A stretch of 26,864 nt of DNA from the NCBI GenBank assembly GCA_013215525.1, contig JABSQY010000015.1, positions 1 through 26,864 of the forward strand, given 5' to 3'. This document shows positions 7,949-15,800 of this stretch, one piece after another. The position numbers and the translations under genes were made by a program. This DNA comes from Nanoarchaeales archaeon. Its GTDB lineage: Archaea; Nanobdellota; Nanobdellia; Woesearchaeales; UBA583. Position 1 is the stretch's first letter; every line of letters begins with the position of its first letter. Below the pieces are notes generated by a model. The model worked only from the letters and a program-made list of their open reading frames with translations. It ran no database searches and was not told the DNA's origin.

Positions 7949-10267
7949 TTAATAAAAAGTATAAGTTAATGTTTTTACTGAGGATTTTAATTCTCCATCT
8001 GTTAAATATACATCAAATTTATATGTATCTTTTCTATTTGGAATAAAGTAAGTTGTTCCAAAATGTCCACCAGGAAATCTTCTTGTTGTAATTACGCGAG
8101 AAATAGTATCATAATCCCCATCACTACCATATCCAGTTGAAATTGTAACTCTTCCAGTACCAGATGCTTGTAAAGCTGTAAGATTTATAGGATTAAAAGT
8201 TCTATCATCAGGATTATTAAATACTGGAGGGAATTGATTAAAGTATTCAAATTCAGTTGTTACAATGGAACCTGGATCATACTCGTGCGAAAGCCTAAAT
8301 TTATAATACGATCTTGAATATATATTAACATTTTTTGAAACAATAGTTATCCCCGTACCCATACTAAGTATTGAACTTAAATATACTTGTGTTTTTGGAA
8401 TTGACCTACTGTTTAATAAACGATATTGTAATTGATTTGATTCTACAAATAAATCTGCAACTGGGTTTGGAATTACTGCGGCATGTAACATTCCTCTTTC
8501 TGTAACTTCTAAATCTTCACTTGGAAAAGTTCCTTTTATATCTAAAGAATAATAAACATCCGGATATACTCTATGTACATCTTCCTCTAAATCTTCTCTA
8601 ACAAAATCTTGTATATTCATACTCATTTTAGTTAATGGATTTGTAACTTCAATTTTTCCATCATATATTCCAAGTTGTTTTGTAAATACTAAATTAGTAT
8701 CTCCAACAGAGTATCCATCTAAAAATAAAACTGCATATCTTGATAAGTCTGGTTCTACATAACTTGTTTCAATTCCAACATCAAATGTGAATTGATATAT
8801 ACTTATAGATTCTCTATCTGTAACTTCTATCTCAAAATTATATACTCCATCTTCTGATGCTATAAATTCTAAAATTCCCTCATTTGAGAGGTTGAATTCA
8901 TATTGAGAATTTGATATATCTTGCTTTATAAAATAACTTTCATAGTTGTCAAGTAATTGTTTATCTTTTAGAAAATCTCGTAAATTTAACTTTGAAAATT
9001 TATTTACGTTTGTTCCAAAGTATCCTGTCTCAATATCGTATATACTTAAATTTCCATAACTTTCAGTTCCTAAATTTGTTAGTGTAAGTGTTGGTGCTGA
9101 GTTTTCATATCCTAAATTTAATACAAATGGATTTGAGAATAATTTATATCTATTATCAATTATTGAAATTGTTTTTAATTTGTATCCAATTTCATTATTA
9201 GATACTGAAATTTGAAAGTCTAATTCAGTATCATTTAAATCCATAAAAAAGGGATTTAATTTAAGTACTGATTCTAATGAGTCTGATGTTTCATAGTTTA
9301 ATGTTCTATTAGATATTTTTTGAGATAATAAATAGTTACCTAATTCAAGTAATTTTTTAAATCTTGTTTTTACTGAAACTTTTGTTTCTTTAAAGTATAC
9401 TTTTTTATTATCTTTTTCTAGAATGATTGGATATTTTAATTTTGTTGAGACTTTATCATCTTCAAAAATTATATCTAATTCTACTGAATTATTTAAATTA
9501 ATTATAACTATATCTCTAAATATTGTTTCAGAGAATGTTGGAATGTCATCAAATAAAGATATAATGTCATCTCCTGGATTTGCAAATAATACTTCACCAT
9601 AGTAAATTGTACCATCTAATACTACAGATACTGTATCTCCAATGTTTGCATCAAATGGAGTTGATGTAAGTATTTTATCTGCAGCATCAAATTCTACTAA
9701 ATTTCCAAAAAAAATATTTTGAGTTATTTCGTATTCTTGTTTTAAGTCTTCAAAGTTTAGACAATAAGATAAGTCTGATAGTATAAATCTTTTAAAATCT
9801 TCAGTTATTGAGTGCGAGTAAATTGTTTTATTTGCTCCACTTACTAAAATTTTTAAGTCTGAATTAAATCTTGGCATAAATACATCATATTGAGAATGAA
9901 TTAAGTTTTGAGATAAGTAATTTTGATTTAGATTAAAGTTATTTAATAAGTTTAAATCATAGTTATCTATTCCGTTTGAAGATACATATCTTTCATTATT
10001 TTGATAAATTAGTCCACCACGTAATCCAGCAATTACAAGTCCAGTTTTTAGTTGAGTTTCTAAACATGTATCAATTGAAATTTTTAGTGGAAGTAGTTCT
10101 CCTTGTAAGTTATCTATGTCTGAGTTTGAACCTTCGATTAAAGATAATTTTTTTGAGTTTGATGAAAATATTAAAAAAACTACAAGAACTAATAAGATTA
10201 CTGCAAGAACTATAAAGATTCCAATTTGTCCTAGTTTTTGATTTTTTAATTTATTAAAGTTCATCAT
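7949..10267 (-). CDS. Very large type IV pilin-like surface protein, paralogue of the 702-aa protein
   Basis: The 772-aa protein has a class III-type signal: K-L-G13-Q14 followed by a hydrophobic helix (about 14-36). C68 and C169 flank the same N-terminal domain seen in the 702-aa protein, including C-x6-G-L-x3-G-x2-G-G-x-I at 68-87. The rest is mostly beta-rich and Asn/Ser/Thr-rich. It includes Ig/cadherin-like segments, for example around 385-500 (S-A-P-T-L-T-L, later V-Y-N-F-E-I-E-V-T-D) and P-P-V-F-N-N near 680. It overlaps the 3' end of the 254-aa gene by 4 nt (ATGA), so translation is probably coupled. The two giant proteins likely share the N-terminal anchoring mode but present different outer domains. 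Function as an adhesin is inferred. Confidence 0.75.
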   Translation of the reverse strand: MMNFNKLKNQKLGQIGIFIVLAVILLVLVVFLIFSSNSKKLSLIEGSNSDIDNLQGELLPLKISIDTCLETQLKTGLVIAGLRGGLIYQNNERYVSSNGIDNYDLNLLNNFNLNQNYLSQNLIHSQYDVFMPRFNSDLKILVSGANKTIYSHSITEDFKRFILSDLSYCLNFEDLKQEYEITQNIFFGNLVEFDAADKILTSTPFDANIGDTVSVVLDGTIYYGEVLFANPGDDIISLFDDIPTFSETIFRDIVIINLNNSVELDIIFEDDKVSTKLKYPIILEKDNKKVYFKETKVSVKTRFKKLLELGNYLLSQKISNRTLNYETSDSLESVLKLNPFFMDLNDTELDFQISVSNNEIGYKLKTISIIDNRYKLFSNPFVLNLGYENSAPTLTLTNLGTESYGNLSIYDIETGYFGTNVNKFSKLNLRDFLKDKQLLDNYESYFIKQDISNSQYEFNLSNEGILEFIASEDGVYNFEIEVTDRESISIYQFTFDVGIETSYVEPDLSRYAVLFLDGYSVGDTNLVFTKQLGIYDGKIEVTNPLTKMSMNIQDFVREDLEEDVHRVYPDVYYSLDIKGTFPSEDLEVTERGMLHAAVIPNPVADLFVESNQLQYRLLNSRSIPKTQVYLSSILSMGTGITIVSKNVNIYSRSYYKFRLSHEYDPGSIVTTEFEYFNQFPPVFNNPDDRTFNPINLTALQASGTGRVTISTGYGSDGDYDTISRVITTRRFPGGHFGTTYFIPNRKDTYKFDVYLTDGELKSSVKTLTYTFY

Positions 10268-11028
10268 TTCTTTATTTTTTTAAACATTGGTTTTATAATT
10301 ATTCCAATTATTATTAGTATTAATAAGTATAATACATATGAAAGGTAGGAGTATACGGTAGAACTTGAATTAATTTTTACGTTTAAGTTTTCTAAATCTT
10401 TAGGTTTTGTTTGTTTTTTAATTGTGTACTGGATTGTTTTTGGAGATTCATCAATGTTCCACGCGATAATTGGGTCAGAGTCTAAAATTTCAAATTCTAG
10501 TTCTGATTCGATTAAGTCATTTTGATTCTGTATTGTTAATTCTTTTATTATTTCTTTTGGAATGTAGTGTTCTACTTGGTATGTGTCCTGTGTTGATTCT
10601 ACATTTATTGTGATAATTGTTTTATCTTCTAAGATTTCATAGTTAATACTTGATTTTGAACTTGCGCTTAAAGTGTATTTAGTTATTGTTTTTACAATTT
10701 CATTATTATTTCTAGTAATTGTTGCAACGAATGTGTACTCTCCTGTTTCTAATGCTGATTGGTCACAGATTATTTTTTTATAAAAAGTATCATCATCAAA
10801 GTTTAATTGTTTACTACATCTATTGTCAATTAGTTTTGCATCATTATATATTTCTAGTTTAAATACATCATCTTTTTCTAAGTTTTCAAAGTTTTGAATT
10901 CCGTAAGATATTTTATCATTTTCAGAATCAATGTCTGCGTTATGAGATATAAATGTTATTTGCGCATACGCAATATTTGTAAAAGTTATTAATAGTAATA
11001 GAGATAATACTAATTGTTTAATTTTCAT
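10264..11028 (-). CDS. Secreted protein with C-terminal membrane anchor, first gene of the pilin-like operon
   Basis: A 254-aa protein with a cleavable signal peptide (1-22, ending A-Y-A, then Q), an outer beta-rich region with one Cys pair (C71, C88), a membrane helix at about 229-247 and a basic tail (KPMFKKIKK). The segment near 160-205 (Y-I-P-K-E-I, then D-S-D-P-I-I-A-W-N-I) resembles the membrane-proximal beta domain of other archaeal surface proteins with this layout. It overlaps the 772-aa gene by 4 nt, so it may be a chaperone, anchor or assembly partner for that protein. The start fits TATA-like AT-rich DNA about 30 nt upstream on the minus strand. No specific family is named with confidence. 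Confidence 0.7.
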   Translation of the reverse strand: MKIKQLVLSLLLLITFTNIAYAQITFISHNADIDSENDKISYGIQNFENLEKDDVFKLEIYNDAKLIDNRCSKQLNFDDDTFYKKIICDQSALETGEYTFVATITRNNNEIVKTITKYTLSASSKSSINYEILEDKTIITINVESTQDTYQVEHYIPKEIIKELTIQNQNDLIESELEFEILDSDPIIAWNIDESPKTIQYTIKKQTKPKDLENLNVKINSSSTVYSYLSYVLYLLILIIIGIIIKPMFKKIKK

Positions 11029-11155
11029 AATAAAATTGTATTTATATTATTTTTAAAGATTAGTATTTAATTTTTGTAATAAACCCATATTTCATTAGTT
11101 GTGAAATGACTACCAACTTTTATAAAGTGTATTATTTTGTATAAAGTTAGGTACG

Positions 11156-11632
11156 ATGATTAAGGATAAATTTAGAGAAAACGTTGCTGCAATCATCATT
11201 AATAAGGATAAAAAAGTTCTGATGTGTGAACACGCATGGATTGATGATGCTTGGCAGTTTCCACAAGGTGGAGTAGATAAGGGAGAAAAAGAGGATGATG
11301 CGATTATCCGAGAATTATTTGAAGAGATTGGAACTAAGAGTTTTAAAATCATTGATAAGATGGATAAACATTTAAAATATATTTTTCCATTTTATTTAAA
11401 GGAAAAGTATCAATTTAATGGTCAAAAACAAAAGTATTTTCTGTTATATTTTACAGGAGATGATTCCGAGATTAGATTTGATAATCAAGAGAAACCAGAG
11501 TTTAAGGCATTCCGTTGGGTTGATTATGACCAACCACCTAAGAAAGTTATTTACTTTAAAAAATTAGCTTATTTAGGTGCTTTAAACTATTTTAAGAAGA
11601 CTGTTGATGAAGTTGATTTATCAAAACTTTAA
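11156..11632 (+). CDS. rppH: Nudix hydrolase, RppH-like RNA pyrophosphohydrolase
   Basis: The 158-aa protein has a complete Nudix box (38-59): G38-x5-E44-x7-R52-E53-L-x-E56-E57-x-G59. RppH features surround it: W-Q-F-P-Q-G-G (33-39), G-Q-K-Q-K-Y-F-L-L after the box, then P-E-F-x4-R-W-V and K-K-V-I-Y-F-K. RppH removes pyrophosphate from 5'-triphosphate RNA ends in bacteria; the subgroup also contains dinucleoside polyphosphate hydrolases, so the substrate here is not proven. A bacterial origin by transfer is possible for this subfamily, but base composition matches its neighbours. The ATG at 11156 is 30-37 nt after TTTATAAA (11119-11126). Divergent from the 254-aa surface gene. Confidence 0.85.
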   Translation: MIKDKFRENVAAIIINKDKKVLMCEHAWIDDAWQFPQGGVDKGEKEDDAIIRELFEEIGTKSFKIIDKMDKHLKYIFPFYLKEKYQFNGQKQKYFLLYFTGDDSEIRFDNQEKPEFKAFRWVDYDQPPKKVIYFKKLAYLGALNYFKKTVDEVDLSKL

Positions 11633-11663
11633 AAATTTAATTCTAAATTTTTAAATCTTCATT

Positions 11664-11676
11664 AAATCAAAGATTT
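11664..11676 (+). repeat. Copy 3 of the 13-bp intergenic element AAATCAAAGATTT
   Basis: Exact copy between the Nudix and HTH genes. An upstream AAATCTT (11653-11659) can pair with its AAGATTT half, giving a 7-bp stem after the Nudix stop. Confidence 0.6.
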
Positions 11677-11707
11677 TATGAAACTAAAATAATACTTTTT
11701 TTTCCAA

Positions 11708-12337
11708 ATGTTATATATAGCTAAATTAGAAGTTGAATTTGAATCTGATTGGTCTAAAGATTTATCAAATCAGTTTGATTTAGAATTTAATTATATTTAT
11801 TTTCAATCAATTGACAATAATTCTGCTTTAGATATTGTAAAAATTTCTAATAAAAAGTATTCTTCTTCTAAGTTATTAGATTTTTTTTCTAAGTATTCAA
11901 ATATTTCTGAAGTAGTTTTACTAGATGAGACAGATAATTTCTATTTTTTTAAAGTTATAACTATTGGAGATATGAGTATTGATAAGTTTTCTAAGTATAA
12001 TTGTTTTCAATTAGATAATGTATCTATTAAATGTGGGCGTGAGTATTGGAGTTTAGTGTCAGACGATAAATTAAATTTTAAGAAACTTTTAAAAGTTTTA
12101 AATACAAATGAGAGAAAAGTTGAAATTTTATCAATTAAGAATTATTCTTTTGATAAACAAAATCTAACTGATAAACAGTTTGAAGTGTTGTTGTTATTGT
12201 TTAATAAAGGATATTTTAAAATCCCAAGAGAGATTAGTTTAGATGGTGCAGCTGAATTACTTAAAAGTTCTAAAGCAAATGTTGCGATGCATTTGAATAA
12301 GGGAATTAATAAGATTGTTTCTGAATTTTTAAATTAA
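11708..12337 (+). CDS. Bacterio-opsin activator-type HTH transcription regulator (HTH_10)
   Basis: A 209-aa protein with a C-terminal HTH_10 domain (about 153-205): L-T-D-K-Q-F-E-V-L, then G-Y-F-K-I-P-R-E-I-S-L (168-178) and a recognition helix around K186-A193. The N-terminal 145 residues are alpha/beta and match the usual ligand-sensing part of short archaeal Bat-like regulators (opening E-V-E-F-E-S-D-W-S). Family members are DNA-binding regulators, often acting locally. It lies 75 nt after the Nudix stop with a copy of the 13-bp element between, so it could be co-transcribed or have its own promoter in the T-rich gap. Its targets are unknown. Confidence 0.85.
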   Translation: MLYIAKLEVEFESDWSKDLSNQFDLEFNYIYFQSIDNNSALDIVKISNKKYSSSKLLDFFSKYSNISEVVLLDETDNFYFFKVITIGDMSIDKFSKYNCFQLDNVSIKCGREYWSLVSDDKLNFKKLLKVLNTNERKVEILSIKNYSFDKQNLTDKQFEVLLLLFNKGYFKIPREISLDGAAELLKSSKANVAMHLNKGINKIVSEFLN

Positions 12338-12351
12338 ATTTTCTATTGAAT

Positions 12352-12981
12352 TTATTTTAATAATTTTGAGTTTTCAAGATAATATTTAACTTGTTTGTAG
12401 ATTTTTTCGTGTCCAACATCATTTGGATGAATTCCATCAGGTAAATCTTTATCAACTAATAAATCCCAAAGATTAATTACTTCAATTTCATTATTTTTAC
12501 AAATTATTTCTAATTTGTTTTGATAATTTTCTAATTCTTTGTTTTCCCAATAAAGGTTACCTTCTGAAAAATCTACCCATGGCATTGCTTTTGATTCATT
12601 TACTTTTGTAAAATTTGTAAATACAATAGATGTCGAATGTTTTTTTGAGATGTCAATTATTTTTTGAATATTTTTTTTAAATACATTAATTGGAACTTCA
12701 AAATTTTGTTTATTTTCTAAATATGATGCATCATTTGTACCAATTGAATACATTAAAATTAATTCTTCTTTATCAATAGATTCAAATGTTTTTATTGAAG
12801 ATTCAATTCTGTTTACAACTCCAGTTGTTGTATCGCCTGAGATACATAAATTATATACTGAAATAAATTTTGTTTTAAAAGTTTTTAAATAATTAATTTT
12901 TAATCTTTCAACCCAACCTGCTTTCTCCACATCAAAGGCTCCCCAACCAATACTATCACCAAAAACTAATATTTTTACCAT
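12352..12981 (-). CDS. SGNH/GDSL-family hydrolase
   Basis: A 209-aa cytoplasmic protein with the full SGNH blocks: block I F-G-D-S10-I-G-W-G, block II G49 (S-G-D-T-T), block III G-T-N83-D, and block V D182-G-I-H185-P-N-D-V-G-H. The Ser-Asp-His triad and oxyanion residues are all present, so it should be an active esterase/lipase or deacetylase-like enzyme acting on an O- or N-acyl group. There is no signal peptide, so it acts inside the cell. It starts 8 nt after the stop of the 195-aa membrane protein, which implies one transcript. The natural substrate cannot be told from sequence. Confidence 0.87.
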   Translation of the reverse strand: MVKILVFGDSIGWGAFDVEKAGWVERLKINYLKTFKTKFISVYNLCISGDTTTGVVNRIESSIKTFESIDKEELILMYSIGTNDASYLENKQNFEVPINVFKKNIQKIIDISKKHSTSIVFTNFTKVNESKAMPWVDFSEGNLYWENKELENYQNKLEIICKNNEIEVINLWDLLVDKDLPDGIHPNDVGHEKIYKQVKYYLENSKLLK

Positions 12982-12989
12982 AATTTATT

Positions 12990-13577
12990 TTAATTTCTTC
13001 CAATTAAATATACAAATAGTCCAACTATGAGCAGAAATATGGCGGCTTGTGATGTGTCCGAACTCCAGTCAATATCAAAACTTGTATCTGAAAAGAAACT
13101 TGTAAATTTATTTCCAACCTCAACTACGTGTTCTGGTGCTGATGTGTCCACGTTGTATGGGTCGTAATCTTCACTGTTGATGTTTGTTGTATCAAAAGCG
13201 TTATTTACTCCAAAGAATCCTTTTACTAAAACAATACTAAATAATACTAAAAATGCAATTACTATTACTTTTTTATTACTATTTACTGAGCTTGTTATAT
13301 CAGACATTTTTACTCCTAGGAATAATAATAGTACAACTAGTAAGAATAGTATGAAAAATAGTATTACAAACCAATTGATTGCGTATGATATTATATATGT
13401 TACAATTCCTGTGAATGATACGATGATTGCTGCTAATAATGCTACAAGTGAACTTACTTTTTCTGATGGGAAAATACTTGTCCCTTTTAACATTGAGTAG
13501 ATTATTGCATAAATGATTAAACCTACAAATAAAATTTTAAGATTATCTAAGAATCCTAATGTGAATATTTCTTCCAT
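12990..13577 (-). CDS. Multi-pass membrane protein of unknown function
   Basis: A 195-aa protein with about five membrane helices (near 11-30, 41-62, 68-90, 103-121 and 176-193). A 50-residue polar, acidic loop lies between helices four and five. No catalytic motif or known family is recognised, though the layout resembles small membrane proteins that recur in DPANN genomes. It is the first gene of an operon with the SGNH hydrolase (8-nt gap). Its promoter is the palindromic TATA box at 13602-13609, shared with the divergent PUA gene. Confidence 0.7.
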   Translation of the reverse strand: MEEIFTLGFLDNLKILFVGLIIYAIIYSMLKGTSIFPSEKVSSLVALLAAIIVSFTGIVTYIISYAINWFVILFFILFLLVVLLLFLGVKMSDITSSVNSNKKVIVIAFLVLFSIVLVKGFFGVNNAFDTTNINSEDYDPYNVDTSAPEHVVEVGNKFTSFFSDTSFDIDWSSDTSQAAIFLLIVGLFVYLIGRN

Positions 13578-13601
13578 TATAGTATCTAGGAGTTATTAAA
13601 G

Positions 13602-13609
13602 TTTATAAA
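13602..13609. promoter_or_regulatory. Shared palindromic TATA box for two divergent genes
   Basis: TTTATAAA is its own reverse complement. Its centre is about 28 nt from the start codon of the minus-strand 195-aa gene and about 26 nt from the start codon of the plus-strand PUA gene. Both distances suit leaderless archaeal promoters, and no other good TATA box fits in the 54-nt gap. Confidence 0.6.
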
Positions 13610-13631
13610 TATTAGTTTTCTTTCTATAATT

Positions 13632-14072
13632 ATGAGATATCTTAGTGGAAAAGAAAAAAGAACATTATCAGCAAGTTTGCCAACTGGATATGTTGTTGAT
13701 AAGAAAGATGAAGTGATTGAGAAGGATGGAATTTTGTGGAAAAATAAGGAACCATTTTTAGTTATTAAAGATAAGAGTTATTTTCCACATTTAAAGTCAA
13801 CACAAGAAGAACATTTTAAGAATGTTTATGTTGATAGAGGAGCAATTCCATTTGTGCTGAAAGGTGCTGATTTGATGCGTGCTGGAATCCAAATGATTGA
13901 TGATGATTTTGAGAAAGGTGATACTATTTTAATTAAGGAAGAAGATCATAAGAAAACTATTGCTGTGGGTGTTGCTTTGTTCTCTAGTGAAGATATGAAA
14001 AAGCAAGTGGGTGGAAAGAGTGTAAAGCCTGTTCATCTGGTTGGTGATGAGTTTTATAAGTCTGAACTTTAG
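13632..14072 (+). CDS. Archaeal PUA-domain RNA-binding protein, MCT-1/Tma20-like
   Basis: The 146-aa protein has an N-terminal alpha/beta domain (1-60) followed by a PUA domain (about 62-140), with the signature V-D-x-G-A-I-x-F-V-x-x-G-A-D-L-M-R-x-G-I at 67-86. This matches the archaeal proteins related to eukaryotic MCT-1/Tma20, whose relatives act with the small ribosomal subunit in translation initiation and recycling. The archaeal role is less well established. The start at 13632 is supported by the TATA box 23-30 nt upstream. It converges with the GNAT gene across a short strong hairpin. Confidence 0.85.
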   Translation: MRYLSGKEKRTLSASLPTGYVVDKKDEVIEKDGILWKNKEPFLVIKDKSYFPHLKSTQEEHFKNVYVDRGAIPFVLKGADLMRAGIQMIDDDFEKGDTILIKEEDHKKTIAVGVALFSSEDMKKQVGGKSVKPVHLVGDEFYKSEL

Positions 14073-14098
14073 TTTAGAATTATAAGTTATAATCTGAG

Positions 14099-14119
14099 TT
14101 GTCGATAATTTGTCGACAA
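14099..14119. terminator. GC-containing hairpin between convergent genes
   Basis: TTGTCGA (14099-14105) and TCGACAA (14113-14119) form a perfect 7-bp stem around a 7-nt loop, between the stops of the PUA and GNAT genes. It is unusually GC-rich for intergenic DNA here. A bidirectional 3'-end signal is inferred. Confidence 0.5.
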
Positions 14120-14134
14120 GTTAAATTTCTAATT

Positions 14135-14599
14135 TTATGTTAATATTTTTTCCATTAGTACTAAGTTTAAGTTTGGAGTAGAATCAATTATTTCAAAATC
14201 AAATTTTAAATATAAATTTATTGCAGGATTATCTTTAAATACACTTAATCTAAATTTTTTGAAATTTAATTTTTTTGATTTTAATTCTATAAAGTTTAAA
14301 ATTTGTGTTCCATATCCTTTATTTTGAAATTCTTTTTTAATTTGAATTGAATGAATATATAATGCAGTGTTGTCTGTGTTGTCTGGAGAAATTCTGAAAT
14401 TTCCAAATATTTCAGAATCATCTCCAAATAAATAAATCCAACCATTTTTTAAGTTTTCATCAAACCCTAATTTATTTAATTTATCACTCCAACCACCTGA
14501 AATATATTTATCCATATAAAATTTCATATTTTCCTTTTCTAAAGGATGTATGAATTTTTCATAATCTCCTTTTTTGTATTTTCTGATTTTTAGGTTCAT
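14135..14599 (-). CDS. GNAT-family N-acetyltransferase
   Basis: A 154-aa protein with the acetyl-CoA binding motif A, I-Q-I-K-K-E-F-Q-N-K-G-Y-G-T-Q-I (the Q/R-x2-G-x-G/A consensus), followed by the typical motif B stretch F-R-L-S-V-F-K-D-N-P-A-I-N-L-Y-L-K-F-D-F. Length is normal for a single-domain GNAT. The N-terminal part contains Trp and acidic residues that may shape the acceptor pocket. The acceptor, protein or small molecule, cannot be predicted. It follows the 57-aa gene by 35 nt in the same direction. Confidence 0.83.
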   Translation of the reverse strand: MNLKIRKYKKGDYEKFIHPLEKENMKFYMDKYISGGWSDKLNKLGFDENLKNGWIYLFGDDSEIFGNFRISPDNTDNTALYIHSIQIKKEFQNKGYGTQILNFIELKSKKLNFKKFRLSVFKDNPAINLYLKFDFEIIDSTPNLNLVLMEKILT

Positions 14600-14634
14600 A
14601 ATTAATTAATAAATATATAGTTAAGATATTTAGT

Positions 14635-14808
14635 TTACTTATCGTAAACTTCATCCATCATTTTTGAGTACTTACCTTCAAACTCTCCTTTACCTAAAGT
14701 TCCATTTTTTTCTAATATGTCTATAAGTAAATCAACTTTATCTTGTAAATCTTCAATAATTTGTAATTGATCAACATCAATACTTGCTAATTCTTGTTCT
14801 TGTCCCAT
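14635..14808 (-). CDS. 57-aa acidic helical micro-protein
   Basis: The minus-strand frame starts MGQEQELASIDVDQLQIIED and encodes 57 residues with a heptad-like pattern (L-Q-I-I-x2-L-Q-x2-V-D-L-L-I-D-I-L) that suggests a short coiled coil. The C-terminal half is E-N-G-x-L-G-K-G-E-F-x-x-K-Y-like. It has no cysteine or membrane segment. Codon use is like its neighbours and the frame fills the gap between the permease and GNAT genes. A TATA-like AT-rich box lies about 25-30 nt upstream. The function is unknown. Confidence 0.6.
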   Translation of the reverse strand: MGQEQELASIDVDQLQIIEDLQDKVDLLIDILEKNGTLGKGEFEGKYSKMMDEVYDK

Positions 14809-14861
14809 AGTTTAAATTTATATTTTAATTTTTATAAAGTTTCGTAATATTTTATTTTTAT

Positions 14862-15644
14862 TTATCCGAAAGCTTCATAACGTTTCAATCCGAATTTCCA
14901 CATAATGATTAGTAGTACTAATAAAATTGTAAAAACTAAAAATCCATAAAACATATAATCTAAAACTATAAAATTTCCTTTTAATAATTCTATACATAAA
15001 TATCCATAAAAAGAAGTTGGTAATAAATAGAATAACATTTCTAAAATGTTATTTCCACTAAAAGATGCAGGAGTAAATTTTTCACTTAATGGAACTAAAT
15101 CGTCTGTTATAAATCTCCCTAAAAAAAATTCTTTCATAAAAAATGCAAAAGACATACACACATTTAAGATTAATGCGAAATAAAAAATTCCAAAGATATG
15201 TAATAAAATTGTTAATAAAATATTTTGATATGAACCTACAATTATGATATATATAAATGAAATTATTACTGGAAATGTGGAAAATACAGTTACACTATTA
15301 ATTCCATTTGTTGCTGCAAATATGAAAGGATTAAGTGGTCTTGTTAAGTATAAATTTAGTTCCCCTGATTTTAGTTTTTGGGAAAATCTTCTTAATAAAA
15401 AATACCTCATTATTCGTACTCCTGAATAAAGTAATATTAAATATGTAAATTTGTCAAAGTTTGACCAAGTATCAAAATATGAAGTTAAGTTTGAAAATAA
15501 ATTTATGAATATAAATGTAATATACATATAGATTATATCATTAAGTAGAATAATTAAAGTATTTACTTTATATTCTTTTATTTCTATAAATCCCATATAT
15601 ATTTTAGTTATAAAAAAATTAAAATATCTAGATAGATTTAACAT
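14862..15644 (-). CDS. ABC-2 type transporter permease (COG3694-like)
   Basis: A 260-aa integral membrane protein with about six helices and the family's most recognisable segment L-K-S-G-E-L-N-L-Y-L-T-R-P-L-N-P-F (about 91-107) after the second helix. It ends in the typical G-L-K-R-Y-E-A-F-G. This matches the permease family often seen in archaeal and bacterial ABC exporters of unknown substrate. Such permeases normally sit beside an ATPase and a second permease, and neither is in this window, so the partner must be encoded elsewhere. TTTATAAA-like DNA 30-35 nt upstream (minus strand, near 15678-15684) is a good promoter. Confidence 0.82.
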   Translation of the reverse strand: MLNLSRYFNFFITKIYMGFIEIKEYKVNTLIILLNDIIYMYITFIFINLFSNLTSYFDTWSNFDKFTYLILLYSGVRIMRYFLLRRFSQKLKSGELNLYLTRPLNPFIFAATNGINSVTVFSTFPVIISFIYIIIVGSYQNILLTILLHIFGIFYFALILNVCMSFAFFMKEFFLGRFITDDLVPLSEKFTPASFSGNNILEMLFYLLPTSFYGYLCIELLKGNFIVLDYMFYGFLVFTILLVLLIIMWKFGLKRYEAFG

Positions 15645-15718
15645 AATAAAAATATAATAAATTATATTTATAAAATATTGTATTTTAATTATAATAAATT
15701 TATTTAGTTTATTAGTTT

Positions 15719-15741
15719 ATAAAATTAAATCAAAGATTTAA
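15719..15741 (+). repeat. 23-bp direct repeat, left copy, containing copy 4 of the 13-bp element
   Basis: The 23 bases match 15801-15823 exactly, at an 82-bp period. The core AAATCAAAGATTT is at 15727-15739. Confidence 0.7.
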
Positions 15742-15748
15742 AAGTGAT

Positions 15749-15769
15749 TTATGATACAATGTATCATAA
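15749..15769. repeat. Perfect 9-bp inverted repeat between the direct repeats
   Basis: TTATGATAC-AAT-GTATCATAA is a perfect hairpin in the centre of the 82-bp unit bounded by the two 23-bp repeats, in the space between the 600-aa gene and the permease promoter. It could be an operator, a 3'-end hairpin of the 600-aa transcript or part of a small repeat element. Confidence 0.55.
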
Positions 15770-15800
15770 AGAATATGCGATATAAACAATGTTTTTATGC

